Shown here: positions 1-12,655 of the stretch, piece after piece
How the letters are laid out: every line of letters starts with the position of its first letter
How positions within the stretch are numbered: the first letter of the stretch is position 1
Assembly (NCBI RefSeq): GCF_026210795.1
Contig: NC_089456.1
Location: forward strand, 1,056,501 to 1,120,500
DNA: 64,000 bases
Source: Rhizophagus irregularis
Taxonomy: Eukaryota > Glomeromycota > Glomeromycetes > Glomerales > Glomeraceae
Direction of reading: 5' to 3'
Made by a program: the position numbers and the translations under genes
Notes under the pieces: model-generated
Told to the model about the DNA's origin: nothing
Database searches by the model: none
What the model saw: the letters and a program-made list of their open reading frames with translations, nothing else

Positions 1-3000
1 TTTACTAACAAAATCTTCGGTAAAATAAAATAAACTTATTTCAGCCTTGCATTCATCTATACATTCCCAAACTCGATCAATGGAATCCTCTGCTTGGTGT
101 AATTCATTTTCTAACCATTCAATGTTTGCTTCCTTGTATTTCGATGAGTTCTCAGTAATGGATAATGATTTTAATGCAAGCTCAACTTTCTCGTACTGAT
201 TGTACCTGAAATCACAAATTCAAATGAGTTTGGACAAAGGAAAGAATTTATTGTAAAAATTTTAAATCAAACGTTGCAAACCTTAATTCATCTTCCAGCT
301 CTAAACAACTGTCAATCTCATCAGTATCTGAAGGATGATCAGTAATTGTCTTTTTCAATCGATTCTCGATTACTTCCATTTTACTTTGCAGCATAATCAA
401 CTCCGCAATTATATCTACTGTCTGACCTTTCAAAAGAATATTATACTTGCTAACCGCTTTTTTACCTTTCTCTTCCATGAGGGCATGACAAAAAATAGTC
501 ATATCATTATATATCTCATTAAGTATTGTGTCATAATCCGAACGGAATTTTACTCGTTTATAAACCCGGCGAAACCAGACTTGGATTTTTCTGGCTGCTT
601 CTTGAGTCTTGGGACAATTATGCATCTGACTTAACCAGACTTGGACCTCTTCAGAAAATGCAAGTTGCTCAAAAGTGTCTGTCAGGTCAGTATTCTTATC
701 ACTACTTTCGTTACTTTGTGATTGAGATTGATTTTTTGAGATTACATTTCCTCCAGCAACTACTGATGATTTAATCTGCTGAAGAGCAGAGCGGAAATCC
801 TTAGCAGAGTTATATGTAAGTTTTATGATGCCATATTTCTCATATTTCTCCCATTTAGAAATTTTTGATGGTATATCTTCCAATTGGTAATAAACAATAA
901 TCAAAGAATCACAGCCTGTTTCTTTAAGATCATTGTACAGAACATTTATGACTGACTCCTTAGATTTCTGTTTTAGATATTTTTTAATCTTTGCGGAAGA
1001 AACTTTGTTATTCAAGTATTTGAAAAGACTAAATATTCTCGTTATAAAAGTGGATTCATTTAAACCGATGAGAATCAAGAGCCGTATTAGTCGAAGAATA
1101 ACCAACAAGTACAACTGTTCCTTACAAATCAACAGCTCAAGAAGCTGTTGAACTTGGTCAAAGGAATTCTTAACTGCAGTTAGATAATCTTTTCTGTTAT
1201 ATTCTGGAAAGAGAGGCATTGCAGAATATGTGTCAAAGTAATTAAACAGATAAGATCGAGGAAGGAAAAAATCACAACATCTAGGACTAACTGCAAAAAT
1301 CAAAGATGTTGCAAACTCCATAAGGGATACAAGGTCACCAAAAGCATCAGATGTAACCAAATTGACTTTTTGATTTTTGCTTATAGCATATTGAATAAAT
1401 ACTTTTATGTTTAAGATTGCTTCGATCACATGGTTAAATTTAAGATGGTGAAAGAATAATGAAAGTCGCTTTCCAACCGGAATTGCTCGGTGATATCCAT
1501 TATGGACATCGCGGTACTCAAAGCCAATAGGTAAATTGTTAGGATTTAAAAGCTTTGTTGTTTTTGACATTTCCCAATCGAACGTATTAATACCCCATTT
1601 ATCCTTCAGCTGCTGAAAAATAAACATGCATTTTAGCATGATTTCAAAATTGCCGACATTATTATTAAACTCACATAACCATCTCTTACGAGCAATTTCA
1701 ATAAACTCTTTACGTGTGCAATCAGAAAGATTAGCAAGCACCATGCAAGTGACTTCCGGACAGCTTATCTGTGGTGATTGATAACGAATATGAAATTTAA
1801 CTAGACTTTCAGCCCACCACCTTTGTAAGCCACGAACTTCTATACTTTGTTCTTTAAGAAGTCGATGACGATACAACACATCCAACTTTATTATTACAGT
1901 ATATTGAAGGAATGCTAGTTCCAGACGTTTGTGCAAAATTGTTGGTGTTGTAATTACATGATGATTTTGGCAATTTTGCTTCAGACAAGATTGATAAGAT
2001 ACAAAATTGTAGCAGATTTGAGAACTTATATTTGGAATATTCCTCCCCTTCTGATTAGATTCCAGGATGAGCTCAGAAATATACGAAGCGAGGAATTTTG
2101 AAACTGTCTCGTATATAGTATCTACGTTGTAAATATATCGATTATTCGTGATTTCTGTTACATCTTTTTTTGAGTTGTTGCCGTGCATTTCGTTTATGAG
2201 ATGAACTAATGGATTACCAAAACAAATTTGACGTTTTTGTGGACAGTCACTTCGCTTACAAAAAAGATGCTCTCAATAATTTTGTTGCCATTGTATTGTG
2301 AAGCTGTTATTGAAGGGAAAACTAAGTCACATAGCCTTAATATATTTTGTAACCTAATTTTCCAATACTCTGCCTGAATATTAGATTTTGGAACCTGCAA
2401 CCATATGTTTATCGCATGAAACTCAATAGTAAGCTTTTTACGACGTCTAAAATATTGTATACACTCGTAAGTCTTATTGATATCCTTATCTAAATAAGCT
2501 GTATATAAATTATATTCTTTCATCAAATCGTTCCATTTTTCAGATTTCCTTATCAATTGTGATTCCATTTTCACAATAAACTCGTTTATCTTGGAAAGGT
2601 ATTGTTTCAGGGTACTGGAATCTGTAATAGGTACCATTGTTTCATTCAATATATTAAATCTGCATATATATAAGAGGAACTCTATTATCTCTTTGATATC
2701 TTCATAACTATTAATTAATTTTTCATAAATTTCGACAGGCTCCTCAAATTTACCATATAAAATGGCAGTATTGTGATAATGAAGTTTAATGTGATGAGCA
2801 ATATTGCAATATGTCTTTTTACTAATTTTCTGTTTGTATCTTTTAACAATAAATAGGTAAATATTAGAATATTATGTTATTTTCACAAATCAATTAAATA
2901 AATGAATTAAATAAACTCACTTCAATATAAACTTAATTGCAATTTCATAAAAGAGACTATCTTCAAAGAAACCATCTTTATAAGCAAGAGCAGCATAATC

Positions 3001-6000
3001 ATATTTCTCTGCCTTTTCAAAATATTCACCAGCCCCGTGCCACATATTGGCCTTAAGATAACTACGCGCAGCAGATTCAAACATATTATGTTCGACATAA
3101 ATATCGCCAGCTTCTTTGTACATGCCGATATCCTAAGAATTATTACAATTTTGTGAGTATCAGCTTAAAAGTAATGAATGCTAATTTAAAAAACCAAAGT
3201 ACATGTTATTAAAAATTCAAGCTCTACCTGATAGCATAAAGCTGCTTGGCCTGGTCTTGAACACTCTTTGAAAGCATTAATAGCATTAAAGAAATTGGAC
3301 TTTATAGTATCATCATCGGAATCATTTATAGAATCCTTAGCAATCTGTTGAAGATAATATGCATTGGCTAGTTTGCGTCTCTCTTCATTTCCACTTTTTT
3401 CAAAGCAAATAATAGCCTAAAAGTAATAATAATATAACTTATTTAGTTAATAATGATACAAGATATTTCAAAGTATATTACCTGTTCATATCGCTGCTCT
3501 TCAAAGAGATTTTTTCCTCGTTGATTCCATTCATATGATCCACTCTTTTTAGCCAAATTGGATACAATTTTGCGTTCACTTTGAACTATCTTGATTAACC
3601 CAAGATTTTTCCAGTGTTCTCGAATTGGCTTACTATACTCAATATTTTCGTCACATATCCAGAGACGCTGCCGAGCCCTGGTCACTGCGACGTAAAGATT
3701 TTTGAGCTCTGAGGAAAGGATGTAATGTTTCTCGTGAGAGAAGGTCTGAACACCCTTAGAATTTTTGCTTGAAATAGAATCAATTACTCGCCACTAAAAA
3801 ATAAATAATAACTAATAAGTGAACTATCAATAAGAGATATGAGACCAATAATATATTATCATACCTTTCGACAAGCAGGTGAATCAGTAAAGAAATTATA
3901 TATAAGCACATCATTAAACTCCATACCCTTAGCTTCAAAAACAGTCATTACCAACCCAGCTTTATTAATAAGTTTTTTCACTTGTATTTTGGCTTTATCG
4001 TCACGTACAATAATGACCTGATCAGCACCAAATTCAATGAATTGATTTTCGTCCAAATCAACGTGTCTTTGCTTGTTATGGGTATAATCATCATCAAGTT
4101 CGCTTTCCTCGCAATCCATTAAATGTTCTTTTTGGAACCCATCAAAGAGAATAGGTCGCGGACCACCAACCTTACTACGTTCACGTGATAGTTTGTCAAT
4201 TGAATTAGGAAAAAAGTGCTGAACAAGATCAATTACTGAAGAGGCAAGCTGAAGGATCCCATTATGAGATCGGTAATTAATATCTAGCTCAAACCGGTTT
4301 GGGTTTATATCAATATTACTATGGTTAATTTTGACACGAGTACGTTCCCAATTATACAATAAGGCATGTAAATCTATATTAACATAAAAAGAATAAATTA
4401 TTTGTTTTAAAATAGAAATAATATTATTAATTGGTAAAGTACTATCTATGTACATACCCTCGAATCGAAAAGAAGACCCTCGGGCAATGCATTGTGCTAT
4501 ATCTCCAGCTAAAAAAATATTATTGACGCGATCAAAAACTTTCAAGATAAGTGTTAAATCCACAATTTGATTATCCTGACATTCGTCAATATATACTTCA
4601 TGAATACGTGGACCACCGAGTGCTTTTTTCTTGGCAATACGTAAGATAGCTAACGTTCTGCAAAGTAGGATTTCAGGTAGTAAAATTAAGCTTAGATATA
4701 TATATTACTCAGAAACAAAGAGAATTTTATAAATACCGATCTATTGAATCATAATGGCCATTTCGCGCCTTTTTTGCTTCATATTTTTCAAATAAATCAT
4801 AAATTCGATCCCGATCAAATGAAAATACCGGGTATTTCTTGATACTGATGTTCCTATAATCTTCTCTTGATAAAAAATTTACTTCGGGTTTTGAACCCTA
4901 AGTAAAATGAAAGATTGAGATAGAAAAAATATATTAAATATAAAAGAAAGCATGTGACAAATAATTACTAAAATACATGCCTTAATAATAGAAAATTCAG
5001 CGTAAACCAACTCGCAATCAAATTTACAATTAAGACAAGGCCAATACTTTTTCCGAAAGACATTATAATCAACAAAATTCGTTGTTTTAATGGAAGATGA
5101 TGACTTTTGGTAAAAATTTTCATTTGTATCAATTTCATCTGCTGCATCTAAATTTCGTTGATTTATGACGTTCTTAATGCCATAAGTTTCTCGAAGCATT
5201 TTAGAAAACTTGTCGTAAGTTATGAACAAAGGGAAATGGTGATCGGCAAGCTTATGGAATGAGTTTGGAATATTATCATCTTCATCTCCTTCTTCGAACA
5301 TTGAATCAATTCTATCTGCTTCTTCTTCTTCTTTCTTTCTTCTATATTCATTTAATTGCGTTATTGAAATCTCTTTTCCGGCAAGCATCGCAGACTCTAG
5401 CAACTTGTTAAAATATTCCTTTACTCGATGACAAAGATTGGGGCTCAATGTAATAAATATTTGTCTTTTGTGGAAAACCTTGTCATTGGATGGCGTTTTA
5501 CAGAGTTGACTATTTAAGTATGAAGCAATCTGTCTAAAAACAATACATGTAGTCTTTCCAGTCCCTTGATAACAGTTATGTAATATAGAACAATAGCATT
5601 GTATTTATTTTCTGGTTACAAAGATTTGAAACTGAACCAGTCACTAACCTGATCGACCAATAATAATCGCTGATGTAGGATTGTTAATGATATCGTATTC
5701 TTTCTGGGACACCTGAAAAGTGAAATTAAGACCACCCAAGACAATCGACTTGTACAAGTTCTACAAACAAAATAATGCATTATTATATAAATTCTAATAT
5801 AAATTCGAATTTTAATAATTTAATTCATATTTTACCCATGAAAAGGTAACAAACTTATTTGTAACAAGCATATTATGAACCCCTAGCAATCTCTCATCCA
5901 TCAGTGAGTTACTATGCAATCCGTTTTCAGGAGATCCCATTTCTTCATTTCCTAAGGTCTTTGGTGAAATTACATTATCTTTATCTGCTTGTCGAGTCAC

Positions 6001-7500
6001 ACACAAATGCTTTGGAGTATAAAACTGGTGAACTATCAAGAGGTTTTCTAATCTTTTGTGGATTTGTTCCTTATTGGCTGTGACAGCCCAAATTTTAACA
6101 AGTTGTGTGAACGTTTTACTACGAATAGAGAATCCATAGTCGACCTGCCAGAGGATCTTCAGGCTGTCATTATCTGGAAGTTCTATCTCATAAACAGGAA
6201 TGGCATGAGTTTGAACCTTACGTCGTAGTTCATGTTTGTCCCATTTTCCTAATGATAACTGCCCAAGTTTCTTTATGACTGTCCTAATCATCTCAGGTGA
6301 TGACTCCAATTGACGCAAATCTTTGATTGTGTCTTCGCTAAGTAGGATGTCCCATGGTCCAAGGTTATCATAATCATTAAATTCAAACGGAAGACTGTAA
6401 AGACAATCTGATGATGATGGCTCCTCTTCCAATTCCAAAAAATATTTGTCACGAGAAAAATGAGTAAGAGCTTGTTTATGACAACTTGCACATTGTAATA
6501 AATCTATCAAAACCTAATTGAGATTGAATAGATTTATCAGTTTTCTTAGCTTTACTAATTAATTTTTGATTAAAATAGATTAAAATAAAAATATTACCTG
6601 GAATGAATTTATTTTCCGTTGTTCAAGAGCTTCCAAAAAGTTTGGCAAATCTGATGGCTTTTTGGGTGCCGGCATCTTTAACAGATTGAGGTACTGTTCA
6701 CATTCGGTGGATAGAAATGTTGAGTTATTGGGGATGTTACTGACGTCTCGCTTTCTGTTCCAATGTTGCTTCTTGGAATTCTTATTATTAAACCTAACCA
6801 TATCATCCAATATAGGTTGTGAAGAGTCTTTTTCGTTAACTTGTTTTACACCTTGACATTCCAGAATTTGCAACAATGTATTGCAGGATTTGTATACTGA
6901 AAAACTCTTTGAGAGTCGAGATGAGACATTCTTGTGTTCGGAACATTTCTCGAGAGCCGAAACTACGCCCAATGCTTTGTACAGCTTTTCTTGTTCGATA
7001 TGAATTATAATTTTGAAGTCAAATAATATGCGCTTTAGACAGCGATGGCCATAATTCTCTGATATCAAAACTCCAAAGACACCGTCTGCATCTAGAATTG
7101 TACTTAAGATATGTTTAACTGTCAACATATTGTTATCTTTGTTACTGTTCCACCAAAGAAGTTCAATACAATTGTGAAAGAATTCTCCAAAGCCAGGAAT
7201 GTCGGAATTTTGCAGATTATTCGCAATAACATCGGTTAATAACATCGAGATAAATTTATCGAGCGAAGTGTTCATCAAATTGAGGCTTAGAGTGACTCGT
7301 AAATATTTATTATAAAGGTGTAAAATAAAAATTTGTAGGGTCGGTATATAGGTATCAAAGGAGTGCGATAATTCGCCAAGGAACTTATCCAGGTCTAATT
7401 TCGGTGCAGTGAGACACCGTTCCAACAGGATGTCCCATCCATCATCATTTGGAGAATCTACTAGGTTTTCCCACAGTTCATTGAGAGGCCTCTCAAACAT
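1..7500 (-). CDS. TRANK1-like UvrD-family helicase, copy A (frameshifted, runs off left edge)
   Basis: Large superfamily-1 (UvrD-like) P-loop ATPase of the fungal TPR-and-ankyrin-repeat-protein-1 (TRANK1) type; cellular role unknown. Exons by splice signals: 7500-6598, 6513-5836, 5760-5649, 5564-4981, 4897-4737, 4657-4458, 4373-3865, 3793-3482, 3416-3228, 3132-2921, 2839-282, 205-<1. Visible motifs are GRSGTGKT (Walker A, split by intron 3), YIDECQDN (Walker B), FLAGDIAQ, DINYRSH, EAKGMEFNDV and YVAVTRAR. TPR-like alpha-helical repeats follow in exons 9-10. Compared with copy B, exon 11 lacks TCTC between 2247 and 2248 and about 40 codons near its start. The frame then closes at 2206, giving about 1,500 aa with the helicase intact but without the CCCH and IQ parts. 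These lie in the intact reading frame 2188-248. The last exon has no stop before base 1. A pseudogene, an expressed truncation or an assembly error are all possible. Confidence 0.85.
248..2188 (-). CDS. Detached C-terminal part of TRANK1-like copy A (after the frameshift)
   Basis: This is the part of exon 11 that follows the 4-bp deletion. It is a clean open frame starting with an ATG just after the lesion, and it is collinear with the C-terminal third of copy B. It contains a CCCH-like cluster (C-x8-C-x4-C-x3-H, CYNFVSYQSC...) and an IQ-type motif (IQVWFRRVYKR). In an intact gene it would be spliced at 282 to the last exon starting at 205. Whether it is made as a separate protein cannot be told; retention of an open frame could simply mean that the deletion is recent. 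Confidence 0.5.
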   Translation of the reverse strand: MHGNNSKKDVTEITNNRYIYNVDTIYETVSKFLASYISELILESNQKGRNIPNISSQICYNFVSYQSCLKQNCQNHHVITTPTILHKRLELAFLQYTVIIKLDVLYRHRLLKEQSIEVRGLQRWWAESLVKFHIRYQSPQISCPEVTCMVLANLSDCTRKEFIEIARKRWLCEFNNNVGNFEIMLKCMFIFQQLKDKWGINTFDWEMSKTTKLLNPNNLPIGFEYRDVHNGYHRAIPVGKRLSLFFHHLKFNHVIEAILNIKVFIQYAISKNQKVNLVTSDAFGDLVSLMEFATSLIFAVSPRCCDFFLPRSYLFNYFDTYSAMPLFPEYNRKDYLTAVKNSFDQVQQLLELLICKEQLYLLVILRLIRLLILIGLNESTFITRIFSLFKYLNNKVSSAKIKKYLKQKSKESVINVLYNDLKETGCDSLIIVYYQLEDIPSKISKWEKYEKYGIIKLTYNSAKDFRSALQQIKSSVVAGGNVISKNQSQSQSNESSDKNTDLTDTFEQLAFSEEVQVWLSQMHNCPKTQEAARKIQVWFRRVYKRVKFRSDYDTILNEIYNDMTIFCHALMEEKGKKAVSKYNILLKGQTVDIIAELIMLQSKMEVIENRLKKTITDHPSDTDEIDSCLELEDELRFATFDLKFLQ

Positions 7501-8734
7501 CTTGTGGAATAATGTATAAAATACGCTTATTTTTCTTAATGCTTATAAGTCTTTAAGAAAAGTAGTGGTAATTTGCTGTTTCTTTATCAACTTACTCTAT
7601 TATTTCCTAAATAAGTGGAAATATTACAAAGTGACGAAAATGAATTCAAGAATTCAAGAAGTTTGAGTGTGGGAATTAGTAAACAGTGTCACCGCAATAA
7701 CCGGTTAACAATTGCACATATGATCCAAATTTCATATGATGATCAGCATAATGTATAAGATATTGCATCTAATAATACAAACTATATGATTACATAATTC
7801 ATATCAGATTGTTTTCCATTATCTGAAAAACAAAAATTTGATTCGGGAATTACATGTGTCAGGAATCTCCATTTTTAATTATCCTATGAGATAGAAAAAA
7901 ACTTGTGCTCCTAAGAGAGGATCCCATTACATCCCATTACGTACGCAAGATGTAATTTATAAATTATTATTAAAAATTTATGCTATCCCCAATTAAATCT
8001 CCTTATAAATACTCTTAACATTTGATACATTTGATACTTAAAAATTTGAATAACATATTTTAAAATTTCAAATTATTTCATTAAAATAAATATTAATATA
8101 TTTGGAACTTATCTTGATACGCCAGTATCAGCAATTCACAGCCCAAATAAGTATGTTCGACCGAAATGAGAGTGCACATGAGATTGCCAATTTTCATATA
8201 CAAAATTAAACACACTTTCGTCTCGTGAGCAATTACAAATTTAACTTTTTATACAAATTTATAAATAATCATATAAAAAGACCTATCAGACTGAATTGTC
8301 CCTTTAGTTACATAATCATTTTGGACTGCAGTGAAATGATGATTTAATAAAAAAATTTTTTTTTTCTTTTTCTTCTTTTTATTTTAGTGTTTATGTATTG
8401 ATTGTCAATTACGTGCGAAACGTTAAATTTAAGTGCTGTCAAATTCTTGAATTATGGCAGCAATTGTGGCGTCGGCGTTAAGATATACAGTATATCAAAA
8501 TTACTTAAAATGCTGTAACTGTAAGAAAAAAAATATATTACGTCATTACATAAACCGCAATTATTTTGCAGCCGGCATCATAAAAGAACAATGGGCTAGA
8601 TTATTGTTATTTTTTTATACATTCAAAATTTTATATTTTAAATAATATTATTGTACGATCTTAATGAATATGTCCACTGCCAATCAATCATCATATGATG
8701 TTTCATAAGCGGAATTTTGGGACTTGGAAATTTT
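7501..8734. other. Intergenic, upstream of copy A
   Basis: AT-rich spacer between the start codon of copy A and the exon relic. I see no convincing coding frame; the 63-codon plus-strand frame at 8454 has no family signature. Around 8222-8256 a phrase (GTGAGCAATTACAAATTTAA) recurs in modified form near 19775, so some of this may be old repeat sequence. Confidence 0.5.
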
Positions 8735-8925
8735 TTTACTGACAAAATCCTCGATAAAATAAAATGAACTTATTTCAACCTTGATACATTCTCAAACTTG
8801 ATCAATGATATACTCTGCTTGATGTAATTCATTTTCTAACCATTCAATGTTTGCTTCCTTGTGTTTCGATGAGTTCTTAGTTATGGATAATGATTTTAAT
8901 GCAAGCTCAACTTTTTCGCAAAGGA
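8735..8925 (-). pseudogene. Relic of the TRANK1-like last exon (third copy)
   Basis: The minus strand reads EKVELALKSLSI, WLENELHQAE and FYFIEDFVSK, matching the last exon of copy A much better than that of copy B. It has an in-frame TGA after HQAEYIIDQV and an indel after it. No other exon of the family is found nearby; homology stops abruptly at about 8925, where a purine tract begins. It is therefore a partial duplication or deletion remnant of a copy-A-like gene, not a functional gene. Confidence 0.8.
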
Positions 8926-9080
8926 GGGAACAAGAGAGGAAAAGAAGTGAAAAGTGAGGATTAGAGAAAGGAGTGGGAAGAGTGAGAAAGGGTAGAGTGG
9001 GGATAGTTAGAAACGGAAAGAATGAAGGAAGAGAGGAAATAAAGAAAGGGAAAGAAAGAGTGAGAAAGTAAGTGAAAAAT
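8918..9080. repeat. Polypurine (GA-rich) tract
   Basis: About 160 bases whose plus strand is nearly all A and G, with few pyrimidines and no fixed period. The minus-strand open frame through it is a low-complexity artefact. It begins exactly where homology to the TRANK1-like exon ends. Such tracts can adopt triplex (H-DNA) structure; that is general knowledge, not shown here. Confidence 0.7.
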
Positions 9081-9091
9081 AATTGTGACAT

Positions 9092-11048
9092 GATAAATAA
9101 AATTTTAGATTATTAGTTAGAGTTTAAAATATACTTTCTGACTCATTATTATTTTGGTCATATGTTAATGCGCAAAATTATGAATGAATTACCATAAGTT
9201 CTTCTAGCTCTACATACTTTGGTTACGATGGTAAGTTCTATGATTTAAGTCTAACTTTAGTAAAATACACTAATCAGTTTAACTTTCTAGCTCTCGTATC
9301 CTACTTACGAAATTATAAAGTCATTACCGTGATTTCTGGAACTGAATCGAAATGTCTTTTGTTTCTTCCTGTCTGTAAATTCTGTATGATTTTGGTCTTG
9401 CTTGGACTGCGGGAAACGACAAACCTTTTAGATCAAGAAAGTCATACTCTCAAAATACAAGTTGCGTTTTTTTAAAGGAAGGTAGTAACTCCTAGATACT
9501 TCGAACATTCGCCCGAATTACAGCTTGGTAACCACATCAAATCCTCAGCTCAGGGCGACCAAACCTTGTGTTGTTGTTTGTAAATACCTTCTTTATCAGT
9601 GAATAAAAAATATAACATTTCCTCCCAAAATTTTTAATAGTCAAGGAAACGCTACAAGATGAATAGTTTGATAATGAAACCTTATATAATATATAAAAAT
9701 AATATCAAGTAAATACAAATCATTAATTGATAATAAATACCGTACAATAAATGATTAAATACATTAAGTTTGTTAAATTCGTAATAAATACATTTTCACC
9801 AATTTGTGGACCAATAGTACCTTATGTATAGCACCTATCTACCAGAAAAATCAGCAAGAGTATCATATTAAAAATTGTACAATACGTAAAAATATCATCA
9901 TATAATGTAACCTTCAATTCCTCTAAATTTGTATCATTCATGGTACTATTATGACTCCGCTATACGGTATACACAGCATAAATACTAAAATTATTTCAAT
10001 GATTCTTTTTTGGATAATGCCGCTGGATCATTAGCAGCAAGTAAATTTGTATTTCAGGTGCCAAATATGTTTTTAATCCTTTATTGTCTTAGAGCTTTTA
10101 ATATAGATCATTTGCCCGCAACAAAAAATATACTTTCACATTTCGGCAGATTAGATCTGTCGCATATAGCGGTGGTGGTGATAAAGTAGTGGTATTTTTT
10201 TTTTATTGTGTATTCAATGTAACAAATCATCATGCGAATAAATTAACATCTAGGTCTCACCTCTTGTCAAATCAAGAATCTTGATGATGAAAGTGACAAT
10301 GAAAGTCATAAAAAGAAAAAAAGCGAATCTCTACTTCACAACGAGTTTGTAAAGAGATGTACAGTATGTAGCTGATGAAACGAAGAAAATTAATCTGAAC
10401 CGGAATTGGTACAGAATTTGTTAACGATAACGATTCTACGGAATCTTCGACCTATGACTAAGTTGAAGACAAAGATAGGTTTAAAGACATACTCAAAAAT
10501 GAATAACTCGAACAAATGGACTAAATGGACTCTTTCTATGGGTATACATACTATAAGTTTGGTATTAAATAAATGAGCATATCTTTACTGAGTCCAGTCA
10601 TGTCAATTTTTAGCGCAGTCATGTGAATTTTGATGCAGACCGAATTTAAACTTTGATCGGACTTCGCTACCATCGGACTGAGTTAAATGTGCTAAGTCCT
10701 GTGATTTTGATCAATCTGGCCGAACTAAATTTACATGTCTGATCCATATTTTATGTTTTATTGTATTTAATAATTATTTAATAGTTGTAGATTTTGTAGA
10801 TTAAAACAATAAAAAGATATTATTGGGCGTTTTTTATAAAACTAGTAACGATTTTGTTGATCATTTGTTGATCATTTATTTTAAATTTATTATAAATTTT
10901 GTCACGAGATTTTCTATGGAAATCATTTCTCAATTTGTTATTAAAACACCTGCTGAATTGCCTCGAAATTGAAAATCATTTCCCTTTTTATAAAAAAATT
11001 TCCTTTTTGGTAAAAAACTCTCAGATTAATCTTATATAACTTTATGTC
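9092..11048. other. Intergenic, no gene seen
   Basis: AT-rich sequence with a few less AT-rich patches (9340-9590, 10250-10700) and many stops in all frames. I could not recognise a gene or an ordered repeat here. Confidence 0.5.
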
Positions 11049-11143
11049 AATGACAATGACAATGAAAAAACTTCTTCCCCAAATTATTAAAAACATAACA
11101 ATTCCGCAGTAAAAATAATATTTTTACTCAGTTTTTTATTAAT

Positions 11144-12655
11144 ATGGAAGATAATAGAAAATATCCTATAGCCGAACATAAATTTCCTTATGGGTCCGGC
11201 GACGAATATAATTTTTTATTACTAACATATCACCATTTTATAAAATTTTGTGAAAGTCTAGCTTCTTCATTTTTTTCAGGTCATGACACAGAAGTTCAGC
11301 GTAATATACTGCGCTCTAATTTTGGCCTTTCAGATGAAGATATTAATAGTTGGAAAGAAAGGGCTTCACGCTACAACATGTCAACTGAAAGTTTCACATT
11401 TTTTCTACATATAGCAATATCCTCTGCGGTGGATGGTTTCCAAGCACGAAGGAAAGAATTAGAAACTATTGTAGATCACGTGACTAAATATAGGGAGACA
11501 TCTAGCAAAAAGTCCAAAAAAATCGACAAAAAAAAGAAAAAGTCAAATAAATCCAAACACCGTTCCATAATTAATTCTGACGTAGATTCAGATGAATTAG
11601 ATGATTTTCTTGATAAGGCAAATGAAGAGTTCGCTTATTTAAATTTTTCTTCCGATGATCGAGATTCTAATATAAATCGGCCGATCGCGACAGCCTCTGG
11701 ATCAAAAATGGATGTTGATCATCCGATTAATACAAATGAGTCATCAAATACGGTCTTACAATCGGTACCTAATAAGCCTCAGTCGCAGCCTATACAAATA
11801 CCGGAGAAAAGTATTACCGATTCAACAAAGTCTTCAAATAAAAATAAGAAGTTGAATAAACACCTTATCGAAAAAGTTATTACAGGTCATAAGCCAGCTG
11901 ATGATGATACATCAAGAGTTAGAGATATTCTGGTTTATGACGTCCCAGTATCCTGGACGGCAGAATATATTCTGCAACAGTTAACGCTGTGGGGAAAGCC
12001 TATCGATATTCAGATGAAACAACAAAGAAAATATCAGACTGTTCGTTTGAAGATAGAGTTAAGTACCTTTCGTCTTGCCTAATTTGAAGTTAATGAAAAT
12101 CCTGTGTGGACAACAGATTTAGGGGGGATACCGGTAAGATGGTTTCCAGCAAGGTGGACTCTCAAAGAACGAAAACAACGTGAGAAATTCCAAGCTACGA
12201 TTAGAAACATTCCAGATTCTATGACGTATGCAGCCTTATGGGTCGACCGTCTCCCACATACTTTTCTTTCTTCGGTTCGAGGGTTGAAAAGTTTTAAAAT
12301 TATTCAAACAGCTCGGGGTGAACGTAAACTTATTGGTTATTTCGAAAAGTGGGTTGATATGCGGAACGCATTAGATAATCAATTCGTTTGGGATCATCAG
12401 TACCTATCTTGGAACCGATACGAACCTCCGACGCAACAAACAAGGTCGCATGGTAGTAATGCCAACAAGAACCAAGGAACTTCAAGAAGTCAATTGACTA
12501 ACAAACATCAACGAAATTCAAAGAATTTGAAGAAGAAACCAGAAGAGACGAAGTCTGAAAAGCCAAAGAAGCAAAAGAAAGACAAGTCCCGTAAATCATC
12601 GAGATCGAAGGTCTTAGCGGAAGTTATAGATGTTTTGCGTAAATTAATAATTTAG
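11144..12655 (+). pseudogene. ORF1-like RNA-binding-type protein in the retrocopy, one internal stop
   Basis: An ATG-started frame of 312 codons ends in TAA at 12080-12082, then continues in the same frame for 190 more codons to the stop at 12655. Joined across the stop it would be about 503 residues. Order of parts: an alpha-helical N-terminus, a Lys/Ser-rich linker (residues 115-145), an acidic/Ser stretch, then an RRM-like beta-alpha unit (DILVYDVPVSWTAEYILQQL). After the stop come GGIPVRWFPARWTLKERKQR, FKIIQTARGERKLIGYF and a Lys-rich tail. I recognise the last part as the kind of domain found in ORF1-type and reverse-transcriptase-associated proteins of AM fungi; this is from memory. A single C-to-T change (CAA to TAA) would explain the stop. 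The frame after the stop has no ATG near its beginning. Confidence 0.7.

Noticed and set aside
8454-8645. Possible small protein MAAIVASALRY...
   Set aside because: No conserved motif, and it ends in AT-derived low complexity; support is insufficient.
8792-9091. 99-codon minus-strand frame
   Set aside because: Its C-terminal part is the TRANK1-like exon relic and its N-terminal part is translated purine tract.
12104-12655. Second independent gene in the retrocopy
   Set aside because: It begins only at GTG, in the same frame as the upstream frame, and continues its domain; it is the remainder after one stop codon.
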